64,000 nt of DNA from Craterostigma plantagineum (GCA_027422505.1 JAPQWV010000739.1:124001-188000); one strand, 5' to 3'; counted from the first letter of the stretch, positions 10,304 to 23,137 are shown. Program-made: numbers and translations. The notes: generated from the letters alone by a model not told the origin.

Positions 10304-13300
10304 CTAATGATGCCTCGCGTATGAGTTCCGAATCGTAACACCGTGCAAGAATTTAGTAAACCCGAGAAGGCTCAGTTTTCCGTCGGACGGTCTGATCCAA
10401 TCCTTCAGCATAGAATACGACGAAGGGCCGAGATTTAGTTCCTACAAAAAAAAGGAGCCATCAGAGTTTCATAAGTGTTAGAAAACGATGGGTCGTTCCA
10501 AACCTGGAACCAATTGGTGATAGGAGGAGATATGACAAAACCCAAATTATAATCTCAACACATGTAAGAAAGTCCCAAAAAGATACGCTATATTAAACAC
10601 CTGCGCCAGTTCTTGGACGGACAACGTGCGATTCCCACGTTGTTCGAAGTACCGAAAGGCCGTCCCGGCGATGTCCTCCCAATTTTCGAGGGCCTCGAGC
10701 TGATAAGGGCTGATGGCAGCCGCGCAGAATTCTTCGAAGTCCATATTTTTGTATGAAAGGGGTTCCATCTATACGCATTTTTTGAAGTTCGGAATTTGAG
10801 TTTTTTAAGAAAATTTTTTATCATTATGATCAGATGGGGAGTTGGAAGTAAGTATTACCGCGTTTAGAATGTCGGCGACTCTCGACTCTCTCATGGCTTC
10901 CGTCGCGTTCTTCATGAGGGCCTGAAGACAAATTCAAGCGTTCATTAGAGATCATATGTCCCAGTGTTGGAAGTATAATATATATAAAATTAAGAAAATG
11001 ACAACACTCCCCAAAGGCTTAAAGCATTCACGTGAAGTGGTCATCTAGCATGATATCTGAGCTTATGAATGAATTCTCACGACCACTCATTTAAGAAATA
11101 CACGCCTAGGACTAGAATATAAGAAATCATCGTAAACGTGAGGGGTTGTGTTGGAATATGTAATTAAGAGAAAATGATTCGACGCCCTAAAGACTTCAGC
11201 TTTCTGGTGAAGTAACCATTCAGCACAGAGAAATAAATAGCGAGATACCAACCGTCCTAAAATTGTCAAGAGACACATATCCGTCCTTTGGTTGAAGGAC
11301 GTCGAACTGAGCCCTAAGGTAGATGAGCTCGTCTTCTGTTAAAGCTTTCGAAAGCGCCTGCGCAATGAATACATACATACATGCATATATACATACACGA
11401 AATACATATGCATTTTTTCGATGCAGGAACTAAGACGCACTTTCAACGCCGCCCGCTTGAAAGAAGACGCCCGAACGTAAGATTTGATCAACCTGCAGAC
11501 CAACACGTCGAAGGGTACGCTTGCATTTACGCCTCTCAACCACGGATGCGCTGAACAAAAATAAATAAATAAATTATGCCAAAATACCAAATACTTAAAT
11601 ATAAAAAAAAATAAAAAAAAAATGGACGCAATAATAATATTCGCCATGATGATTTCGCTTACTGAGCGCTTGCGCGGCGGTCATTCTTTTCCTATGGTCT
11701 CTGTTGAGGAGCCTTTTCACGAAATCCTTTGCTTCGGGCGTGACCGAAGGCCAAGGCACGTCATAGAAGTTTGGGTCGGCCCTAAGCACTGAACGGAATA
11801 TTCCCGACTCAGTGCGGGCCCAGAAAGGTCTGCTACCGCACAATAAGATGTACGTTATTACGCCGATGCTCCACATGTCTGCTTCCGTGCTGTAAGACCG
11901 GTGGAGAACTTCGGGCGCTACGTAGTATGCGCTGCCCACGATGTCATTGAGGCGCTGATCTGGCAAAATTTTTCAACGACAAAATGGGAAAAAACGCACA
12001 TGAGATGAGTTTGATTATGAGCGCATAGGATGGAATTTTGTCAGGTAAATGGGGCGAGGCGAAACCTGGCCTGATGAAGTCGGAGAGGCCGAAGTCGATG
12101 ACCTTCATTGGGGAATCTTCATCCTTGGTCTTGAATAGGAAGTTCTGCGGAAAGCGTTGGAAATTGAATGTGAAATTAAAAAAAAATACGATACGTTCCG
12201 TTCAAGCTAGATTAATTAGGGCGTAATTGGCATGCAGAATTCGATGGCGAAATGAAAAGAAAATGTGTAATGGTACGACGCATGAAGCATCATGTACAAG
12301 AATCCGATGTGTATCATTACATTTTCCTTTCCTTTCAGCCTTGAATTCCGCATGGCAGAGTGTGTTTGGTAAGATGAATTCAATGTGGAAAGAAAAGGAA
12401 AAGCCTAATGGTAGTCACCGAGCCATTATACATTTTACATTTCCTTTCATACCGAACGGAACCTTAGGTGGAGTAATCATTCAACATGGGTATTAACCCT
12501 CACGACCATTTATCAGCCAAGATTAGTGGGCATGTTGGAAATAAAATATAAAATTGGCGCTCATTCAACAAAAAAGAATGGGCTAACTAATTTTCTTTCT
12601 TTCAAAATGGAGAGAAAGAAATCGACTCGTAATAGTAAAAAAAAAAAAAACCTCGGGTTTGAGATCGCGGTGGACGACGCCTTGGAGGTGACAGAAGGCG
12701 ACGACGCTCAACATTTGCACGACTATTTTCTTGGCGTCTTCCTCGGTATATCTCCCGCCTCTGGGCGAAACGTGTAAGAATCGTAAAGACAAGTTTATTA
12801 CAACCATTGCTTAGCTTATAGGGTTTTTTTAAGTTACCGTGCAAGAATCCTATCGAGAAGCTCCCCGCCTTGGCACAATCTGTAGGAAAATTCGATAGTT
12901 ATAACGAAATCGTGTATATACGGGCTATTTATTTCATTTCAAGAAAACTTACTCCATGACGACATAAACGTTGTTCAAATCCTCGAAAGCTTCGTGAAAC
13001 TTGATCAAGTTTTTGTGGCCCGACAAGGCTTTCAAGATCTTTATCTCCCTTCTAACATCTTCAATGGCTATAGCTGTTGTCATCTGAGAAACACATACGA
13101 ATCCCTTTATTACATCTCATAATAGTTCTAACGAATATTCTAACATCAGATCCAACTTATGTGGTAATAAGATTAGTGAAGAAAGAATGCTTTCTTTCCG
13201 TAGAGAAAATGAATCTTAATTCTTACCTTAGCTTTAGAAATAATCTTAACAGCAACTTGCTGATTCTTGAGCTCTCCTTTCTTACCCTTCGCCCAACAAG

Positions 13301-13745
13301 TATGACCAAAATGCCCTCGCCCAACTTCCTTCCCAAGCTCGAACTTTGCTGCGAAGCTCTTGGAATATCCAAAGCTCTTATCAAGCTGCTGCCTATCGTC
13401 GCCGGCACCGGAGCCGGCGCCGCTGCCGCCCTCCTCCGGGATCGGCCTCGTCGCCGGCGAAGGAGGCTGGCGTTTCATGAACGCAGACATGATGGGCTTC
13501 GCCGGAGATGGAGGTGGGAGCGGCCATCGGAACTTCCTCCCGGGAGTCCTCGACGGCGACGGCGTCGGAGCTACTCCGGCGGGATAAGGGCTCTGCCAGG
13601 GACTAGGGTTGAAGGGGGTCCGAGGAGCAGGCGACGGCGTCCCCGGCGCCGATCTGTGGCGGCCGTTGCTCGCGGGAGCTGACGTCGATGGGACGTCGTC
13701 CTTGTCGACGGAAATCGAGCCGCTTTTGCTGCAGCAATGTCCCAT
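10304..13745 (-). CDS. CRK: CDPK-related protein kinase (CRK), complete, 11 exons
   Basis: A membrane-associated Ser/Thr kinase of the CDPK-related family, with degenerate EF-hands (family knowledge). Exons (minus): 13745-13227, 13083-12953, 12879-12838, 12760-12652, 12144-12066, 11959-11663, 11550-11441, 11357-11253, 10921-10859, 10768-10601, 10441-10304. All are GT-AG, and the coding length is 1761 nt (586 residues plus TAG). The start MGHCCSKS carries an N-myristoylation glycine and nearby cysteines for palmitoylation. A Pro/Ser-rich variable region follows to about 130, then the kinase: G-loop GRGHFG at 142, Lys167, HRDLKPEN with Asp263, DFG at 284, APEV, and HPW at 394-396. The C-terminal part (about 397-586) matches CRK family sequence such as [10 protein letters not shown] and [11 protein letters not shown] and holds the degenerate EF-hand region. 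The donor after exon 4 is followed by a long T tract but keeps phase. Length and intron pattern are normal for CRKs; the paralogue number cannot be assigned. Confidence 0.95.
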
Positions 13746-15059
13746 TTTTTCGCTGTTTTTTTCTCTTCTTCTAAGCAAAACGAAGAAGAAAAGAGTTGAA
13801 TCTTATTCCCCGATCGCCGGAGAGTCAACGGTCGGTGGAAGATTCTATGCGTTTATGACCAAGAAAAGTTCTAACATCGGAAAATGGGGAAAGATCTAAG
13901 CGTCAAAAGTATCAAAGGACTTGGATCTTTCTGCTATGTCCGAAGATCTTTATAGTTACTTGGAGAAAAAACTAGGTTGTGTGAACACTACTGAAGAAGA
14001 AAAGCTGAAGAAGAGCTTCTTCTTGTAATAAAAATGTGATTTACTCCAAAGTCAACGTTCCGTGAAAATGGTTTAGCCCACGGCGATTATTATTAGATTG
14101 AAAATGGAATAAAATTCATAATAATGATTATACTTAGTGGTATAGTAAATAATGTCAGAGAATTTAAAGTAAGCACTTTGTTGGTGTAACATCGCAGTTT
14201 AACGACTTCGTTTCCATCGATGGATTTGTGATTTTCCTTTTATCAAATCATTTTTTTTTGGTCCATGACAAGGCAAGAGATACTTCCTGATTTGGATTAT
14301 CTTGTCTGAAATAATGATTAAATTGCAAAGAAAGAAAAAGTAAGAATTAAAGAAGGGAAAAAGATCATTAATGAAGTGGTGGCCAAAATTTCAACTACCT
14401 ATTGATGAGAAATTTACTCCACTCCAACCACTCGAATGAAAGCTTTACAACACAGCTGTTTTTCAGTGAATTGATCATAATATCTACTCGTGTCCGTTGG
14501 TCATCATGTAATAATTTTAATAGTAGTCATGTAATAATGTTAATAGTAGTAACAACTCTATATATAATAATCTAATTCAAAACCAAATTTTTCTCGACGA
14601 GTATAGAAGTCAGATAAAGTAGTTGACGGCGTCTCCGAATATTTTATTACCAAACATAGACTTTGTAATTTTGGAAAAGAAATATACGAATACCTGATTG
14701 GGCTAGGAAATTGTAGCTTAATAAATTGTATTTGGGCATATATTGGCCCAAAACATCTACAGCCAGCCGTTGTTTACTTTGATTCAGACCATATGACTAA
14801 AATAACTTGGTTTGAGGTTATTGTTTATCACCAGATCCCAAATTTGTTTCATTTTTTTTCTAGCATTTAAAATATACTAGCACGTTGTGCGGCTTCTACG
14901 TATCGCACCCCGAACTCCGGTCCGAAACAGTTGGTATAGATATGAACATGCAATACGATTTTATGTTAAGATATATACGAAAGTTGACCAAATAATATTG
15001 CTACTTATTAATATAGTTCTATAAACTTCAGGTTATACACCAAAGGTCTCGGAGAAGAT
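13746..15059. other. Upstream spacer of the CRK gene
   Basis: Likely contains the CRK promoter and 5' UTR (the pyrimidine-rich stretch at about 13750-13790 reads as purine-rich on the gene strand). AT-rich beyond 14050. No open gene seen. Confidence 0.5.
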
Positions 15060-15112
15060 ACGCGTCTCTGAACAGCGGAAGTCGACGACTCTGAATCTTC
15101 TCCGGCTTGCTG

Positions 15113-15639
15113 TGTTGGGGTTGAGCGATAATACGGGCCCAGCGGAAGGTTTATTTTGAACCGCGATGATTTTGTTGGGACAATATAAAATCAAAATGAC
15201 GCTGACAAAGAACACGAGATTTTTTTGTGATTCGGCCAATACCGCCTACCTCCACAGAGAGCACCAGCTTTACTATATTGAGAATATTAGAGCGTACAAA
15301 TTGACACTCGTGTTTAAACCAAAACTCGAGACCCCTTACCCACCCGGGTAATATATTTGTACCTATTCTCAACTACGCCAGTAAAACTACGCACACTCTC
15401 ACCCTTATCCACCCGAACAATATAAGTTTTTTCTTCCCTCATTATTCTCTCTCTCTCACTGATGTTTCTCGTTGGTGTTTGGGATGCCTTATAAGAGATC
15501 AAGGCAATGCTATTTATAGGCACAAATGAGCTTACAAACGTCACTGCTCACATTCATTTCATTTAATATTGGGGCCCATTTCTAGTTGAGCACATGACTT
15601 GGCTTCTTCAAATTCTTCTAAGGCGTGCTAGACCTAACA
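15113..15639 (-). repeat. Copia derivative 1, 3' LTR (left)
   Basis: Direct repeat of 17310-17838, with TG...CA ends and few differences between copies. Because the element is on the minus strand, this is the downstream LTR. Confidence 0.95.
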
Positions 15640-15809
15640 ACTCTCCCCCTCCAACCGCCTTCTGCGTCTTTTTCACCAAACGCTCTTCCCAGCAAGATAG
15701 TAATCTGTTCGTAAATACCGCGAACGTTCATTGGCCTTCCTTGTACCAGCTACACATATCCAAATCAAGAATTAAGGCCCTACCCACTTGATTCATCATG
15801 AGGCAAATC

Positions 15810-16330
15810 CTATGTGTAGCTGCCGAACCGACTCAACCCGTCGATTCTGAAGAGGGACTTTGACGCAACCCCTTCCCCAGCAGGACTTTCCTTCTCACCG
15901 TCGTCTGCATTTCCACCACGCGCGCGCGATTTTCGTGAACCCATCAAAGTCAGAGTATTTTGTACCACACCCTCGTCCAGACGATACAAACCTCCACGCT
16001 CTTCTTCTTTCAGTAGGACTTTTCCGCCACGTGTGATTTTACAAACTCCCACTGCTATGAAACTCTCATAGCCCTTGGAATCTAAGTGGCTCAAAGATAT
16101 TAAATTCTTCCGTAACTTTGGGACAAAGATCAGACCACCCAAAGCTCGCACCGCTCCGTCAGTCATTTTGATCTTCACAGTTCCAACACCACGAACCGCA
16201 TGACGGTATCCATCAGTCATGGAAACCGAATCTCTTCGTATCTTCTGGTCGTATCAAAATATTTTCTTTCGGAGCAAATATGGTACTTCGACCCCGAATC
16301 AAATATCCATTTATCCTGAGAAAAAGCGCC
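15810..16330 (-). pseudogene. Copia protease / pre-integrase remnant
   Basis: The minus strand at about 16310-16290 reads WIFDSGS, the aspartic protease motif. It is followed in another frame by GVGTVKIKMTDG and VPKLRKNLISLSHLD, typical of the Copia protease-to-GAG-pre-integrase stretch. The frame ends at about 15810 in a Ser/Arg-rich segment close to the LTR. Everything downstream in a normal pol is missing. Confidence 0.8.
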
Positions 16331-16380
16331 ATCATTGTAGACTGTGAGAACGTCTAAAACATCATCCGTATCTTGTGCTA

Positions 16381-16905
16381 TCATGGTTGTGGAATTTTCC
16401 TCGCCGTTCTTGTCCGCCCTCCAAGTCGGAAAATTCCTCTTGATGTGTCCAGCTCACCACATTTGTAGCCCACGATCCCCTTCCCGCCATTCTTTAATTT
16501 GGACCTGCTGCTACTTCCAAACTCCTTGGCGTGAAACCTTTCTCTACGATTCTCCCCATGAATAGCCAACGCCGAATTTTGGCTATCCCCATAATTTGAT
16601 CGTCTCATCTTTTCATGCGCCAAAAGAGTTGACTGTACATCCACCATCTTCATCGTCTTTTCGTACAAGATGGTTGTGACCAAATTATCGTAAGAATCAG
16701 GAAGCGAGGTAAGAAGTAAAAGGGCCTTATCCTCTTCCTCTAACTTCACCTCTACTTTTATAAGTTGATCCACAAGACCGTTGAACACGCTAATATGATC
16801 CATGAGATTCCCACCTTCCTCCATCTTCAGCCGGTACAGCTCCCGCTTCAGATCTAACTTTGTGGTTAAGTTTTCCCGAGATGCAGCTCCTCCAACTTCG
16901 CCCAC
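16381..16905 (-). pseudogene. Copia gag remnant (UBN2-type)
   Basis: A 174-residue open frame with DLKRELYRLKMEEGGNLMDH, LLTSLPDSYDNLVTT and AHEKMRRSN, the usual Copia gag core. The zinc knuckle is damaged: KCGE is present but the first Cys is replaced (GYKCGE), and the GHIKRNFP part is in another frame. The gag N-terminus lies further right (to about 17160) in broken frames. Confidence 0.85.
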
Positions 16906-17309
16906 AAGTCTGGTGCAGAATCCTCATTAACAACATTATTTATAATATTATCTGCAATGTACAGATGGATTGTGCTGACACATCTTGATCCCAAATCCTC
17001 TCAGTCTTCTTTTCTCATTTTCTCCGGCTTCGCTATGTCTCCTTTCAAAGCTTTAGCCAGACCTTGGTGAACAAGGATATCCTTCACTCGTCTCTGCCAC
17101 AGAGTGAAACTCTCCGTACCATCAAATTGCCGCACTTTGAAACTGCTTTCCGTCGCCATTATCCTTGCAGAAATTCAGCAACTTTGGCCCGACACTGGCT
17201 CCCCCGTAGCGATAAACCTTCTTGATATCTTTTCTGATGTGAAGATCAGACAAAACTGCAATCACAGAGCATAATCAGTATATCAATTAGGCTTGGCTCT
17301 GATGCCACT

Positions 17310-17838
17310 TGTTGGGGTTGAGCGGTAATATATCGGGCCCAGCGGAAGGTTTATTTTGAACCGCGATGATTTTCTTGGGACAATATAAAACCGAAATAAT
17401 GCCGGCAGAGAACACGAGATTTTTACGTGGTTGGGCCAATACCGCCTACCTCTACGGAGAGCACTAGCTTTACTATATTGAGAATATTACAGCGTACAAA
17501 TTGACACTCGTGTTTAAACCAAAACTCGAGACCCCTTACCCACCCGGGTAATATATTTGTACATATTCCCAACTACCCCAATAAAACTACGCACACTGTC
17601 ACCCTTATCCACCCGGACAAGATACGTTTTTTTCCCTCACTATTCTCTCTCTCTCTCACTGGTGTTTCTCGTTCGTGTTTGGGATGCCTTATAAGAGATC
17701 AAGGCAATGCTATTTATAAGCACAAATGAGCTTAAAAAACGTCACGGCTCACATCATTCATTTAATATTGGGGCCCATTTCTAGTTGAGCACATGACTTG
17801 GCTTCTTCAAATTCTTCTTAGGCGTGTTGGACCTAACA
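17310..17838 (-). repeat. Copia derivative 1, 5' LTR (right)
   Basis: Carries the primer site on its inner side (17296-17307) and target duplication TGCTG on its outer side. Confidence 0.95.
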
Positions 17839-19038
17839 TGCTGAAGGCTCGAATACATTATTCTCGCGGCGAGAGTTAGCATCATCTTTTGGTTCACCTG
17901 TGATTGATTATCATGGGAAACAAATATAATCAAGAGATGATCATAAATATGATTAAATGTGATGCGAGAACAAGGCACTTAATTGAAATTCTCTCACCTC
18001 CATGATGTCTTCGGAGCAACAGAGTTTTCTAGCTACACTGATTATGTAAGTGGCATTCAACTTCTTCTCCTCATCCATTTGAGAATCGCAAGTCAACGAT
18101 TACGATTCTAATATATTTATATTAGATGATTAAAGCTGGCGACTGCTTTAAAATGCAGAAACCCGAAAACTTGAAGATTTTCGTAGTCAGGTTTTCAATT
18201 CGTAGAAATATTATTAGACCCAACAGTTTCTCCTTTGGTAACGAGGTTCCAGTTCACGATTCGGGGCTCAACTGCGCTGAGGAGCTCAAGGAAGTATAGT
18301 CCGCTTGAAAGGCTCTTATCCTACATATGTGGCAGAGCTATTTTTGTAGGAGCTATTTCTTATGCTCCAGCTGATGTGTTTATGTGTGTGTGTGCGTACA
18401 TGGAAACTGGGAAAGGTTACCTTAAAGCTTTCGATCTCAAATGTTTTGCCTAATTTTTTCACTTATTGGTTGGCCCATTTCAGTATATCACTATCAGTGA
18501 TCTCTTATCCCTGGGAATGATGAGATCTCAAGTTCTTTGAAAGCTGCAGCATATCGTATCACATCAACTGCTAAAGAAAAACTGCATGAGATAATAAACA
18601 AGTTAAAAACTGATAACGTAAGGCAATAAAAGGAAATAGAGTAAACGATAGGATCGCGGGCTTGACACTGAGAGTTAGCTTCTTATTCTCTTGCACGGAA
18701 TCGTTCCTGATGACATTGACCAGCGAAACCTTCAATTCGATTCTGATCCTCACAACTTGGTTGCAATTTTCAACTTTCTGAATGGCATTTTTATGGGCAG
18801 TTTCGTAGCTTGTTTCCAGCCGACAGATCCCGTTGCCCAACACTGCGAGGAGAACCCAGCTAAACACATTTCCGAGGAAACGAAATCAAAACCATGTGCA
18901 TAAATATTTGAAAAATTCAATCACATGCTACAAAAGCTTGAAAAAGATACCCATTTTTTTACATTTGCGAACAGGTTATTCACGTCGGAAGTAACCCCAA
19001 GGCTGTTGAGTCCGAACCTGAAGTACCTTTCCTGTAGA

Positions 19039-19879
19039 CAGGGCCGTAGCTGAGAAACCACGGGTCTGAAGCAAAATTTAAATTTCGGGCCCCCGATCAG
19101 TAATTTTTTTTCCAAATATAGTATGATACGTATAATATAGCGTAAAATCATCGGTAAATGTAACTAAAATAAATAAATAAAAAATAAATATTTATAGTGG
19201 AATGTTCGAAAATACTTAATCCGACATCTGAACTATTTTAATTTGGTTCGGTTCGAATGTTGTAGTTCGGTTCGGTTTTTTTGCTTCTGTTTTCGGTTAG
19301 GAATAAAGAAGATTTATGGAACGTGACATGTAGTAAAAATAATTCAAATGTCCGAAAAAAACATGAAAATGAAACAAATCTAACCTAAACATAAAAATAT
19401 TGTTTGTCGAGAAAGAAAAAAATTAAATTGCGCCTGCAACCAAACAAATAAATTAATAAAATAAGGAGCAGCATAATATACCTTAAATATCACTGGACAC
19501 TGATGTCTGGTCGGTCCCATAAGAAAATAGTGAACGATTTTATTAGATAACGACATCCTTTAACCTAAGTGAAACCCTTTTTTGTATCAGTATAGAAGAA
19601 GAAATCACATTACGTTTCATTTTTAACCTTATGTCTTGTTTGGGCTGAACAGAATTTTTTTTCATAAATTACAATATTTGGGCTTTGATTAACATCAGGC
19701 CCAACTGACTTGTGCAGTCCACTCAGTTTTTTATAGATTTATTTTTAAGTTTTAACTATAATATCCTTTTTGATAATTATATATATATATATATATATTT
19801 ATTATAAAAAAATTTGGGCCCCCTACGACGTTGGGCCCGAGGCGACCGCCTCACTGGCCTCCTATGAGCTACGCGCCTG
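19039..19879. mobile_element. hAT-type DNA transposon, non-autonomous
   Basis: 841 bp with termini CAGGGCCGTAGCT (left) and, reverse-complemented, CAGGCGCGTAGCT (right), flanked by a perfect 8-bp duplication CCTGTAGA (19031-19038 and 19880-19887). CAGG termini and an 8-bp duplication define hAT. There is no transposase frame, and the interior is AT-rich. It sits within a fimbrin exon: removing it and one duplication joins MMITDDQW to CLQERYFRFGLNS. Confidence 0.92.
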
Positions 19880-19985
19880 CCTGTAGACACCATTGGTCAT
19901 CTGTTATCATCATCATGAGGTATATTCTGTATTGTCAGTTGGCAAACCAGTCTTCTCAATGAATGAAATTAATCATCCTTTTGTT

Positions 19986-20967
19986 CATAAGTCTGAAAAT
20001 TATGATACGAAGTTAGTTAAAAACAGTACTATATTCATGTATGCAGGCGCATTAGAGAATTAAAAGGAAGACTGAATGTTACTCACCTGTGGTGGAATAT
20101 CTGCGCGATATTCCAAAATCGAATATCTGCAAAACATGTTACAGTCTAGTTCACGCGTAGACGAATCAACTCTGCTGAAAAGGAGTTATAATATTTTGTC
20201 CTGACAATGTGAAGCTTTTCATTCTGATACCTCAGGTGTGTGTTCAGATAACAAGTGGAAGTTAGCACGACGCAGATGAAATTATTACAAGCATATTGTT
20301 ACAATGCAACTGAAGCGAATTTTGTCCACCATGCATGTATTTTAACCGTTGAAAGCATTGAAATCATTATAAAACATACAACATCTTTTTTCACGACGTT
20401 AGTGCCCTTAGATGCACGCCTGAAATTCATCAACGACAATAACTCGAATTGAGATTAATAATATCTACAACGTAAGAGTCGAGTCGAGGTCTGCATTTGC
20501 GTGTTTCATTGTCATTTTCTGTGAAGAATTAGGTTCAGCGAAAGGTAGGTACTCACAGATGGATTACGTCTTTGTAGAAGCAGATGATGAATCGGAGAAA
20601 ATGTATTCTTTCATCCCATCCCCAATGTTTTGAAAAAGAAAATGAATCATTTTTTGTCCATGTATGAGAAAGCTATTGAATTGCTGCCAACTAAAAATTT
20701 CTCAGAAAAGTTGATGCAGAGAAACCCCTCATTGTACATTTTTTTACAGAAACATAGGTAGTTACGTTGCCTAAAATATGCCTCTTCATTGACTATCGGT
20801 TATGTACTAAAGATTGACTATTAGCATCTTTACTATTATATAAATGGTCAGCAAGGGATAAAACCGTCAATTTCAATTTAATTTGGTGTGTAATTTTTAT
20901 GAATCAACCAATCTTATTTTTTTTTTTACAATTAAGAATAATCGATAAAATAAAAAACCTATATTCT
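19986..20967. other. Spacer right of the fimbrin pseudogene
   Basis: A possible small exon-like segment with good splice signals on the minus strand lies at about 20092-20131 (acceptor TTTTGCAG, donor CACAG|GTGAG), but I cannot assign it. TCTTTACTATTATATAAATGG at 20827 resembles a Helitron 5' end without a partner. Otherwise nothing is seen. Confidence 0.4.
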
Positions 20968-21149
20968 ATTTGGGGAAATCACCAAATATTTAAATTCGGG
21001 GCAGCGATAGTTGTATTTGGACCCCACACAATTTATCAGGATATTAATTAAAGCCGAATGACACCGAAAGAACACCGAGATTTTTACGTGGTTCGGCCAA
21101 TACCGCCTACATCCACGGAGAGACAATAGTTTCACTATATCTGATAATA
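20968..21149 (-). repeat. Copia derivative 2, left LTR, first part
   Basis: Matches 32882 onward (GGGGAAATCACCAAATATTT). Stops at the insertion site with CTGATAATA (21141-21149), the target copy of the Mutator-type element. Confidence 0.9.
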
Positions 21150-21308
21150 GGCTTAATTATTCTTTAGTCCCGTAAGTTAGGGTGGTTGACATTATAGGGA
21201 CATGTATTATACGGTTTTGCAATATAGGGACTTTAACTTTCGAAAAGTAAGCATTTTTAGGACATATACGCCCGACCCGGTATTTTAACCCAAACCCGCT
21301 GACGTGGA
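21150..21308 (+). repeat. MULE-like element, left TIR
   Basis: Inverted partner of about 30785-30943. Shares AAGTTAGGGTGGTTG, GGGACATGTATTATACGG and CTTTCGAAAAGTAAGC. Confidence 0.9.
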
Positions 21309-21339
21309 ACCTGATACATAATTATTTATAATATTTTAT

Positions 21340-23135
21340 ACCCTGTTAAAGTGCATTTTTGGTCTAAATTTGTACAATCATACACAAATATTCTATGCTT
21401 ATATTTCAGTTACATGTTGTACAGACTTTGGAGCAAAATAGATCAAAAATGACTCAAGCAAGCAGATCAAGTGGGCATGTTTCTAATTAAATGCATGTGT
21501 GAGCCTTCCCGACGATTTGGGCTTCATCTAGGCCCATTTAAACTTCATTCGGCCCAAGCAATTTAGCCCTAAGATGATGAGAGCAGAGAATATCAACGGT
21601 TTAAACAATTAGGAAAAGTCATTCAAGAATGCACGATATTCATAGTCAAAAGATATAAACATATCTATTATGGCTGCTAAATTTCTGAATCTGGGTCGTT
21701 GAAAGAAGGAAGCAATCACGATGGTTACAAGATACCTTTGTTGAAAAGAGGAACAACGAGACAAAAGAGAAGAAATTGGAGAATCACGCTTGATAAAACC
21801 AGATCCATGTTTTTACCTCGAAAAGGAAAGAACCGGTTCAGATCTTCATCTATAAAAGGAGAGCGTAGCAGAGAGATGGAGGGGAGGAAGTGATAGGCGG
21901 TGTCTCGTCCTCGTTCACAGTTAACAAGGCACTTCCCACATCTTTGAAATTATTGTTTTTTTCTCTTTTATCTTTGTGAGGGAACAGAGAGTTTCGTTGA
22001 TAGCTAATGTGAGGAGAGCTTGGCAGCGAGTTTTGAGCAGAGAGTTTCGATTTCTCTTTCAATTTAAGAATACTGTGTGCCTTTCTTTAGTTGTTCTCAA
22101 TTTCAGTTTTATATATAAGTTATTTATGATAACAAGGTAAAAGCTCATTAACGTGTGGATAGGATGGCTTTGAATTTATTCTGCTATTTTTTCTATCCCT
22201 GGGAGAAAACGTATACAGTCGATTCTTAAAGACAACAAGACGCAATACGGTTGTAAGTTTAATTTTAGCTATTTCGATATGTCATTAGAATTAATTAGTT
22301 TTAGTTGTGTTTTCGTTAGTATGTTTAGCAGCTAAATTTTATATAGTCGAAGGATTATTCGAAACCTAGTTTTGTTAAAACTATGAGACTAAGCGAGCTT
22401 ATTTGTGAAAAGCGTAAGTATTCGTTCAACCGGGAGTTAATTACATCGATGAACTTAGGTTAAATAAGCAGTGGCCAATGTTTATGAGATCTAGGAAAAT
22501 CAATAGCTAATTAAAACAACAAATCCGTAAATGTTTGTTCGTTTTAATAAGTAGCAAATAATATTCAACTTCTCTACCTTAGGTAAGTGTAAGTTATATT
22601 AGCGCGTTAAACGATTTGATTTTAATAAACCGGCGTCCGAGTTTATTAGTCAATAATCGGGTCTTTTTCGTATTTAATGCTGTCGGAACTTTAAATCTTG
22701 CAGGGCGTCCCGGAGATTATTTTTCGATTAGGGAAGTAATTATAGAGCGTCTCTTAATTACCAAGAAAGTAAGAAAAGATTGGTTATTAGGCGTTCGTCG
22801 ATAACTATAACCGATTATGCTTGCGCCAACAGAATATTTTATTAAATCGATGATCAGTTAAATAATTCTAGGTGGACAATAATTCCTTCGACTATTATTT
22901 TATTATCGTTAGTCTCGATATTTTTATTTCTCGTTATCACATTAAAAACATTATCATCAAAACCCCCCTTAATATCATTATTATTAATAATAATATTATT
23001 ATAATTATTGATCGAGTTTGAATTTAGAAATAAATCAACCATTTTCCCTGTGGAGACGATCCCTACTTTCTCTATACGCGTATTAGTGATTGAGGTGATA
23101 AATTTTATTTTTGGTCGTTTTCGACGCGACCAAAT
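21340..23135 (+). repeat. Probable 5' LTR / leader of the Athila element
   Basis: Non-coding, AT-rich sequence directly upstream of the primer site at 23138. A possible LTR start is TGTTAAAGTGC (about 21343). Because no matching copy was found downstream of pol, LTR borders cannot be fixed. The size (about 1.7 kb) suits Athila LTRs. Confidence 0.45.
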
Positions 23136-23137
23136 TT

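Larger units (their letters stand above)
15113..17838 (-). mobile_element. Non-autonomous Copia LTR retrotransposon (deletion derivative 1)
   Basis: A complete element in minus orientation. LTRs (15113-15639 and 17310-17838, about 528 bp) start TGTTGGGGTTGAG and end ACCTAACA. The target duplication TGCTG lies on both sides (15108-15112 and 17839-17843). The primer site, reverse complement TGGCATCAGAGC (17296-17307), abuts the right LTR and fits initiator tRNA-Met. The interior is only about 1.67 kb: gag plus the protease/pre-integrase region, with no integrase, reverse transcriptase or RNase H. It is inserted in the fimbrin pseudogene, between the MYSSLQ piece and the Ser-rich tail. Confidence 0.95.
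15060..19985 (-). pseudogene. Fimbrin (plastin) C-terminal half, decayed and interrupted
   Basis: Fimbrins cross-link actin through calponin-homology domains. Pieces occur in gene order on the minus strand: (19985-18960, split by a hAT) KTGLPTDNTEYTS and ERYFRFGLNSLGVTSDVNNL; (about 18870-18670) KVENCNQVV and SLVNVIRNDSVQENKKL; (18556-18480) MLQLSKNLRSHHSQG, stop, EITDSDILKWAN; (18325-18225) [20 protein letters not shown] and NLVTKGE; (18050-17990) [18 protein letters not shown]; (17920-17839) NQKMMLTLAARIMYSSLQ, then a Ser-rich tail after the Copia element (15112-15060). These match the CH3-CH4 part of plant fimbrins. An in-frame stop, frame changes and missing residues (after ARKL) show it is dead. 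N-terminal domains were not found. Confidence 0.85.

Noticed and set aside
13077..13682. 201-codon plus-strand frame
   Set aside because: It is antisense to exon 1 of the CRK gene, and its Arg-rich sequence follows from the Pro/Ser codons on the other strand.
14876..14900. Possible Helitron 3' end on the minus strand (CTAG beside a GCAC/GTGC hairpin)
   Set aside because: The hairpin is only 4 bp and abuts CTAG without the usual spacer, and no 5' partner was found.
20826..20850. Helitron-like 5' start (A, then TCTTTACTATTATATAAATGG)
   Set aside because: No matching 3' hairpin and CTAG end could be linked to it.
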